Source: Ophthalmolycus amberensis (taxonomy: Eukaryota; Chordata; Actinopteri; Perciformes; Zoarcidae). Taken from it: a DNA stretch of 64,000 nt. A model generated the notes under the pieces. That model was not told the origin of the DNA. It did not search any database and saw only the letters and a program-made list of their open reading frames with translations. A program made the position numbers and the translations under genes. Below are positions 57,018 to 64,000 of the stretch, piece after piece. The number at the start of each line of letters is the position of its first letter. The first letter of the stretch is position 1. The DNA lies in the NCBI GenBank assembly GCA_024529925.1, contig JAFEUB010000727.1, forward strand, positions 649,501 to 713,500, read 5' to 3'.

Positions 57018-57632
57018 AACACACCAACATTTTGGAAAATGAAGCAGATGAAGCAGAAACATCCACATGGCATGGCACATGTGTTGAGAGTGTTACCTGC
57101 TCTGTAACTACTCCATCTCTCTGAGCTTCAGTCACTTCAAACTGTAAACCACGTGTTGTGCTGCTGAACCATGAGCTCTCTGTATTGTTTCACAGCTACT
57201 GTTCATATTTAAGGCTGATATAAGATCCACTCAATGAAAACACATTTACAACAAGAGAGAAAAACACGTTTCCAAATGATTTTGATCCAGATGTTGATAC
57301 CTTGAAGTATTATTATGGACATATTTGTGTTATTTGAACATAAAAACAAAGAGAAAGTGTTTGTTTGTGACTGTTCACCTCTCCATCACGTTGATTGAAC
57401 GTCATAAAGAAAGCCCCGTTAGTTTGCTGTATGTGTGGAGCCGCACTGACTGCTGTGATTGGTGTCATTGCTCCTCTCCTCCAGGTGGAGGCGCTGTAGG
57501 ACAAACACACACAACTGGTTTCTGAATGTTTTGATGGGAACTAGAATATGAAGAAGCGGTGATGAAGCTGCTGTAACATGTAAACACCTTGTTGTTGTAT
57601 CAGCTGTTTGTTGAACAGTAGACAGAGTGTAT

Positions 57633-57929
57633 AAAGACTGGGTCCCGCTGTGTTACTCAGGCTGCACTACAGCGTCTATTCACAGGCGCGATCCCACTAC
57701 TGAGCGGCACGGGGGCTTTGACCTGCTCCGTCCCCGACCTGGGCCGGTGTACCCCTCCTTAGACCACCTGGTGGTCCCGGGCTCCCCCAGGACCACCATA
57801 CCGATACCGAACTTAGTGCGGACACCCGATCTTCACAGTCCGCTGCAGCTCAGAGCTCCTGAGCTCAAACGATCCTCCAGCCTCAGCCTCCCGGTACTGG
57901 GATTACAGGCGCGTGCCACCGCACCCGGC
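57633..57929 (-). ncRNA. 7SL RNA (signal recognition particle RNA), copy 2
   Basis: 297 nt, near-identical to 22054-22351. I see three differences: one base missing in the Alu-domain GTTACCGGG (here GTACCGGG), GCGCGC changed to GCACGC near the 5' end, and one substitution in GTGCACC (here GTACACC). The helix 8 tetraloop is again GGGA and the ends match. It can form the same Alu and S domains as copy 1; the single-base deletion falls in the Alu domain, outside the SRP54-binding helix. Same strand and same promoter arrangement as copy 1. Confidence 0.95.
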
Positions 57930-57971
57930 GAGAGAGTTATTAATTCAGAAAGATTTGGTCTTTTACAAACG

Positions 57972-57979
57972 TGACGTCA
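57972..57979 (-). promoter_or_regulatory. ATF/CREB site upstream of 7SL copy 2
   Basis: TGACGTCA 43-50 bases upstream of the RNA 5' end, as in copy 1. The bases just upstream differ between the copies but the site is kept. Confidence 0.85.
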
Positions 57980-58035
57980 TTACGGTGATGCAAGCGGAAT
58001 CTAGTGATGAAAACAAAAGCTGCAGCTGCAACGTT

Positions 58036-59525
58036 GGAAGTTAAGACTGAACATGCAGCTTTACTTTAGTGTCTGATAGCATGCAGACACTGTCAAATAA
58101 ATACACATACTTCTTAAAAAACTCACTTTTGTTTTCATTAAATCATAATTGTATAACTTAAGTGCAAGTGGTCGACACACTTAAGTTTAGATAAAAACAC
58201 CTTTCTGGTATTGGACCTTCTAGATACACTTGATAATATAACGGTAATAACTTCTGAAGTCCTTCTTCACTCAAACGCTTTATCATTATATAAAACCTGT
58301 AAGCAAGAACCCTACGTTACAAACCACTTTTATACATTTACAAACATGTTAACAAGGCATCCTATAATAGAATGACGTCACTGGTGATCAAACATCATGT
58401 ATCACCTGCAGTAACGTGTCACCTGTGTGTGCTTTAAATATCATGGCGCCATCTTGTGGTTGAAATATAAAACACAACAAGTTGTCTCCAAACTAAATAG
58501 TAAGAGTTGAACTTAACATGTGAGGATTCATCTCAAGTCTCACATGTTGGTGGACTCACACATGAAGAAGCTGCTGAACGCTTTGCCCTCCTACATACAA
58601 GACACACTGACATGCTGCTGAAGAGCAGAGCTCTCATTGTTGATGAGAAGGATTTACTAGTAACCAGAGATGTGGATTCATTCTGCTCCTCATGAGGCAG
58701 TTTGGAGCTGATCTGTAATGATATTTGTCTTCTTGAGTTCAGTGGTGAGTTAGAAAAGCTACAAACAAGTATTCCCACTAAACCCACTGACAGGAACACT
58801 CTGATGACTGCAGGCAGTTTGAATCCTAGACCACTGAAAGAAGCTCTTCCTTTAAGACAACTACACATTGTACAATAACTGAAAGAGACTTTAATATAAA
58901 ATCATTGGATCTAAAGAAAAGAGTTCCAAACAGACGAGTTTCCTTCTCAATAGACTGATTGTTCTTACAACAAGATCAGAGGATTTTATCTTCTTGAAAC
59001 AAGATTACTTTCTTCATCATGTAAACCTTCAATGTGTTCACATCCATCAGTATGACTCATCAATTCAGACAACAGCAACATTTAGTCTGTTAAACAAATA
59101 AATGTAAATTTAATGAAAGATATCTTTACAGAAAGTGGTGAGAACAAAATCTCTTGGATAAAAGAAGCTCTGGTGATTTCTCTCTTTAAGACACATGCAG
59201 TGGAAGAGAAACAACAACAAACTAATACATCAATACACATTTACAACAAACATTTAGACCTCAGAGAAGTTTACATTTTCCTGCAGAGAAATGTCAGTTC
59301 AGGTCAACAAAGATCATCATGAGCAGTGATAGCCTCCATGGTTTAACAGACACAGGAAGGAGCTCCACCTAAAGGAACTCAAACATGTACACAACAATGA
59401 TGACAAGATGTCAAAGTACCGCCCTCAATCTTTGATTGACAGGTGAACAAAATCAGGTCTCAGCAAAAATGGACACAAAATGAGTTTAACAGAAATGAAT
59501 TTGCTGTTCCATAAATCACTTCTGT
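58036..59525. repeat. Spacer, then duplicated 3' flank of TRIM copy 3
   Basis: 58036-58310 is AT-rich and unique in the window. From about 58315 the sequence matches 38288-39487, including the shared short frame at 58522-58695. Confidence 0.85.
58522..58695 (+). other. Shared short open frame, second copy
   Basis: Same frame as 38490-38663 (VGGLTHEEAAERFALLHTRH, ending DVDSFCSS). See that entry; kept intact in both duplicates. Confidence 0.35.
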
Positions 59526-61206
59526 CTATTTTAGTTTACAGAACTCAGCAGTGGCTCCATGAACCATAAATCCCAAGTCCAGCATAGAGAGGCTGAGTGA
59601 ATGTGGTCTGGACTCTGTGGAGGAGAGTCATGGTTTCAGAGACGCTGTAGAAAGACAGAATACCTGCTCTGTGATCCAGGTACACTCCTACTCTGGAGGA
59701 CTGAGGACCAGAGACGGGAGTTTGGATCTTGTTGTACCGAAATACAAAACTGTTTTTGTTACAATATAACGCCCAAGATTTGTCATTGTATCCAAAACTA
59801 CATTCACCAGAGCTCCCTGTTCTGCTGATATTCTTGTATGCGACTGCTACATCAACTACTATCCTCTCCACTCCACCTCCCAGTAACAACGTCCAGTCAG
59901 ACTCTCTCTACTCAGGACCTGAGACATGTAGTGAATCTGTCTGGGTGACTAGAATAAGACTGTTGTTCACTCATAACTGTTGCTTTTCTGTTCCCCTCAG
60001 ATAATAACAGCCATGTGTTTGCTGTGTTTGGATCCAGTGTGATTTCACTTGAATATCTTAAGAACTCAGCTCTGGTCTTGGGCTCTGCTTGTGAAGGAGA
60101 CAGTAAAACGTCCACTTCAGTCACTGCCAGTGAGACGTTTGTCCACTTCTCTCTCAGAACGTCCTGTAGTTTATCTCTGACTTCTGACACAGCCGCCGTC
60201 ACGTCCTCAAAGTAGCTCAGAGGACGGATATGGATGGCGGACGAGTCTGTAGCTTCTCTGAGTGGTGACAGTGAGGGGTAGTTGTGTAGAAACTGGTTGT
60301 GATCCTCTGTGTGTGAGAGCAGCTTCAGCTCAGCGTCTCTCCTCTTCAGCTCAGAGATCTCCTGCTCCAGCTTCTCCTGAAGCTCTTTGACTCGACTCAC
60401 TTCACTTTTCTGCTGGGATCTGACCTGCTGCTTCACATCGGAGCTTCTTTTCTCCATGAGACGGATCAGCTCGGTGAAGATCTTCTCGCTGTCCTTCACC
60501 GCTTCGTCGGCAGAGCGATTGACGGCCTCCACCTCCTGCTGAAGCAGCTTCACGTCTTTCTCTCTGTCCTGGATTCTCTGCTGGATGTTTAGTCGACTCA
60601 CCTCCAGCTCTCTCTGCCTCTCAGTCCTTTCTGCTGCAGCTGAGACTGTGTCGTGGCCTTTGTGTTCATCCACAGAGCAGAGGTAACAGATACACTGCTG
60701 ATCAGTACGGCAGAACATCTTCATCACCTCATCGTGACGAGAGCAGATGTTCTCCTGGAGCTTCTTGGAGGGGTCCACCAGCTTGTGTTTCTTGAATTGA
60801 GCCACATCATAATGACGGCTGGAGGTGTTTCTCACAGAAAGAGACCAGACACTGCAGACAGGACTTGAGGGCTTTCAGTTTCCTCCCAGTGCAGACATCA
60901 CAGGACACATCTTCAGGTCCAGCATAGCAGTGATCAGCAGGAGCAGCTTGGAGTCCAGTCTTCTTCAGCTCCTCCACTAAAACTGCTAACATGGTGTTTT
61001 TCAGCAGGAGAGGCCTCGGTGTGAAGGTCTGCCTACACTGAGGGCAGCTGTGGAGTTTCTTCACATCCTCTTCATCCCAGAAGCTTTTAATACAGTTCAT
61101 GCAGTAGCTGTGTCCACAGGGAAGTAGTCACCGGATCCTTCAGTAGATCCAGACAGATGGAACAAGAGAGGATTTCCCGATCCAGCTGAACTCCTTTCTG
61201 CGCCAT
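59526..61206 (-). pseudogene. TRIM copy 3, frameshifted
   Basis: Homologous to the complete gene at 39488-41170 from ATG (61206) to the stop region, but with at least four small frame-disrupting changes. An extra G at about 61120 falls in the RING just before the CGH zinc ligands. A second change near 60830 (ATGACGGCTGG) lies after the first B-box. Another is near 59920 (GACCTGAGACATG) at the PRY-SPRY start, and several lie at the C-terminus near 59560. Remaining blocks (RING C-terminal half 60807-61100, B-box 2 plus coiled coil 59912-60835, SPRY 59545-59889) stay closely similar, so the damage is recent. Sequencing error is possible but several independent indels make it less likely. Confidence 0.85.
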
Positions 61207-61620
61207 TTCACCTCTCAGTGACAACGACTGTCTGAGTTTCGCTTCACTAGAAGTGACTCTGCTTTGACTTCTGATCTGAACAACATGTGTTTGTTCAGTG
61301 AATGGAGCCTGTCAGCTCTATCGCTTCACCACCATGTTGGTTACACCCATCTTTAAAACTGTAGATCTGAAGGGGAGGGAACAAGGAAACATGTGGGCAG
61401 AGTGGAGCCGGCTGTGTTTGAGAGCAGGAGGAAGAAGGAGGGCTTATCAAGCTGTGCTTCATTCCAGGAAGAGGAGCAGCGCTGTGAATGTCAACTTTGC
61501 TTCCTCATTCACAAGCAGAGCCTCGGTTAAAACCTGCTCCACTTATGAAAACATTTCTCTTTTTTATTACAAGACAAGAGACAATACATAAACATAACAA
61601 CAAGAGGACGACAAGAACAG
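61207..61620. repeat. Duplicated upstream flank of TRIM copy 3
   Basis: Matches 827-1235 and 41171-41580, then breaks off next to a microsatellite. Confidence 0.9.
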
Positions 61621-61651
61621 AGAGATACAAGCCAGCAAACATCATATAGTC

Positions 61652-61665
61652 TGTGTGTGTGTGTG

Positions 61666-61710
<45 letters not shown>
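61652..61710. repeat. (GT)n microsatellite
   Basis: About 58 bases of GT with one GC interruption, at the boundary between the TRIM block and the 61737-62025 block. Confidence 0.95.
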
Positions 61711-61715
<5 letters not shown>

Positions 61716-61736
61716 TAAAGACCATAAGAAAATACA

Positions 61737-62284
61737 TAAATTACAGAATAACAACAGAAACAAAGTCAGGGGCAGTATCGCCCCGACCACTGGCAGCAAA
61801 CCACGACCAGGGCACCGTCAGGGAGCTCCAGAACAGGTCAGTAGGATCAGCCAGGCCGGGTCAACCGGGTTGAATATTATTTCATTCATTAATTATTTTA
61901 TTTTTTTGCAATTCTTGTATTGATTGTATTTTATTTTATTTATTATTATCATCATTCTTCTTTTTTTTTAGACTGATCGGTCCAGAAAAACATCTTGAAG
62001 ACGTTCTAGTTTCTTCACATTTGGTTTTCAGTGGGAAATTAGACTCCGACAGTGTTTTTCTTCATCAGCAGCGATAGACTGGATGAAATGAGTTAATCTA
62101 CGACCCCCCAGCAGCTACTCTGCTTCCAAAAGATTCAGCGGACAATTCTTTGTAAAACTGGAGTGGCGAATGCGTATTTAGAAATAAAGAAGAGCTCTTT
62201 TTATTCTGTACATAAGTTTCACAAAACAAACTCTCTGCAGAGTGAAACAAACGAGGGCAGAGCGACCATGAAGCCCTTGACTTC
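61737..62284. repeat. Duplicated block (partner 18130-18415) and short spacer
   Basis: 61737-62025 matches 18130-18415 in the same orientation. The remaining 260 bases show no recognised feature. Confidence 0.85.
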
Positions 62285-63577
62285 CTGGTGACTGAGCTGG
62301 TTTTAGCTACTTGATATACAGTTAGGAGGTTTAGTCCAGTGGTCCTCAACCTATAAGGCTTCAGGCACAAGATCAGGCTGAGAGGTCCTGAGATCTTTAG
62401 TGAGAGGAAAGAAGAAAAGTGCTGATACACAACATTGTATTTATATTTTAGTCTTTTCTCTCGATTCTTTTTGTGGTGAAATATTAGAGAGTTTGACGTC
62501 TTTGAGTCTTATTTATCAGTCGATGAAATGGAACTATCTGTGAGGTTCAGAGGGGGATTCACTTTTTGGTAGAACTGCTGACAACTCAAGGACATCTGTA
62601 ACATGAGGAGGAGAAACACCTGCTTTTACATGAGGGGGTCAGAGGCCGAAAAAAGGTCTGGAGCCACGGATTTCATCTTGAACATTTGATTTTATAATCT
62701 TATATATTTTTTGATGTGGTGAACTTGTGAAGTAACCAAGCTGCCAGATAGTGGAGTAGAAAGTGTGATACTTTCCTCTGAAATGTGGTGTAGAAGTATA
62801 AAGATGGAAATATCCAAGTAAAGTACAAGTGCCTCCGAATTACCCAAGCACAGTACTTGAGCCCTTGCACTTAGTTCATTTCCACCATAGTTTTACATTC
62901 TCCCAAAATAGCAATGAGAATGTATTCAGATCATTTACATGAGAAAAAGTAGCAATACACACTGACCAGAACACGTCCTGCATTCAAACACATCACTTCA
63001 GTAAAGGTACATACGGGAGTGCAGACAAATAGTTGTACTAAAGTATTCAATATTATAGTTCAGTGTTGGATTATTAAGGTAAGATAATCCTTTATTAGTC
63101 CCACAGTGGGGACATTTGCAGGATTTCAGCAGCAAAGTGGACAGTAGAGGACAAAAACAAAGCAAGTACAATAAATACTCAAACAGTAAAGGTAGAATAA
63201 ATAAGTAAACCACAAAAGCTAAAAATACAATAAAATCAGTTTGAGTGGTTCAAAACACATTATTGCACATATTCAATTATTATATGAATTATTATTGATT
63301 GATTTAATATTCCCTCTAAAATATAGTGTGTTAAAAGTATATAGTTGAATCAAGTTAAAATACTAGTAATGTATAAGTACCTACAACATACAGTGGTACA
63401 GTACTTGAAAAAAAGCAGCACAGGAAGTGTGAAAAGTGATATGATTGTTGTCTTTTTCATCTTTTTTGTCTTCTTTTTCTTTGCTGTCTTCTTCCTTTTC
63501 TTCTTCTTTTTCTTCTTCCTTTTTGTCATCTTCTTCACATTTGTTGTCTTTGTCTTCTTCTTCTTCTTCTCCTCCAG
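62285..63577. repeat. Duplicated noncoding block (partner 32928-34155)
   Basis: Near-identical to the region upstream of the EFCC1-like exons, including the pyrimidine-rich tract before the exon at 63578. Confidence 0.9.
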
Positions 63578-63927
63578 ATGAGGTAGCAGCTCTGAGGGAG
63601 CTGGTGGAGGACCTCCGCTCGGCGCTGCAGAGGAGCGACGCTCACTGCCTGGCCCTGGAGGTGGCCCTCCGGCGGGAGGGGAGCCGCTTAAGTTGCAATG
63701 CACACAAGTCACACTGAATGAGAGTTCCGGGTGAAAAGCAGATGGGGTTAACTTTCAACAAACACCACGCACACACCAGGTTAATAAATCAATACACATG
63801 CCAAAGCACAAACGAGTTATGTTCTCTCTTCTGGTTGCCACCCTCAGATCCCGCTGCACCTGCATCCCCGACCCCGCCCACCAGGAAATGTACCCAAACG
63901 GAGCAGCAGACGCCTGCAGCAAGACAG
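63578..63927 (+). pseudogene. EFCC1-like gene copy 2, deleted and cut by the window edge
   Basis: 63578-63688 repeats the start of the first exon of 34156-34597 (DEVAALRELVEDLRSALQ). It then jumps from GGGAGCCGC directly into intron sequence equivalent to about 34930, with a stop soon after. The deletion removes the rest of that exon, an intron and the whole second exon. The third exon is present (63848-63927) with its AG acceptor and GT donor. The copy continues beyond the window, but the encoded coiled coil is already broken. Confidence 0.8.
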
Positions 63928-64000
63928 GTGAATGACCTCTCGTGGCCCATCTGTTGAAACAAGATGTTTAGAACCGTTGCTGTTGATGTATTTAAGGTTT

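Larger units (their letters stand above)
57016..58035. repeat. Duplicated block carrying a 7SL gene (copy 2)
   Basis: Partner of 21437-22456. Here the left edge coincides with the end of hAT remnant B and the right edge is followed by unrelated sequence. Confidence 0.95.

Overview
This 64-kb window looks like teleost fish nuclear DNA, probably from a spiny-rayed (acanthomorph) fish. It holds an intronless finTRIM-like RING/B-box/PRY-SPRY gene family, exons with GT..AG introns, 7SL RNA genes, and a dense mix of Ty3/Gypsy LTRs, non-LTR retrotransposons, hAT transposons and a tRNA-derived SINE. Genes are sparse and the space between them is mostly mobile DNA. There are no bacterial operons and no CRISPR array.

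Layout. 1-1.9 kb: the 5' half of a TRIM gene (minus) and its upstream flank. 2.06-12.98 kb: a repeat-rich block bounded by imperfect inverted repeats of about 400 bp. Inside it are an internally deleted, target-site-duplicated Gypsy element (4.58-7.40 kb) and two large minisatellites (9.2-11.3 kb). 13.3-15.2 kb: an intron-free calpain fragment between LTR-like ends, then a Gypsy solo LTR. 15.4-17.6 kb: four phase-compatible exons of an unidentified minus-strand gene. 18.6-21.2 kb: two abutting LINE remnants. 22.05-22.35 kb: a 7SL (SRP) RNA gene. 25.3-26.1 kb: the last two exons of tubulin-tyrosine ligase. 28.3-30.2 kb: a third LINE. 32.0-32.9 kb: a Gypsy gag ORF. 34.2-37.7 kb: seven exons of an EFCC1-like coiled-coil gene. 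39.5-41.2 kb: a complete TRIM gene. 42.2-47.2 kb: a fourth LINE carrying two hAT insertions. 48.9-51.3 kb: a decayed hAT transposase gene split by another non-autonomous hAT copy with a long minisatellite. 55.7-57.0 kb: an hAT remnant containing a SINE. 57.6-57.9 kb: a second 7SL gene. 59.5-61.2 kb: a frameshifted TRIM pseudogene. 62.3-64.0 kb: a deleted copy of the EFCC1-like gene.

The main theme is segmental duplication. The TRIM block (three copies), the 7SL block (two) and the EFCC1-like block (two) are each highly similar between copies, but their order is shuffled, as in a young, TE-rich immune gene cluster. One TRIM copy is complete, one runs off the window edge and one is broken. Cellular functions represented are ubiquitin signalling (TRIM), protein targeting (7SL) and microtubule detyrosination cycling (TTL). 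Nothing suggests that they act as one pathway. Exon calls rest on reading frame, splice signals and recognised protein sequence only; no database search was possible.
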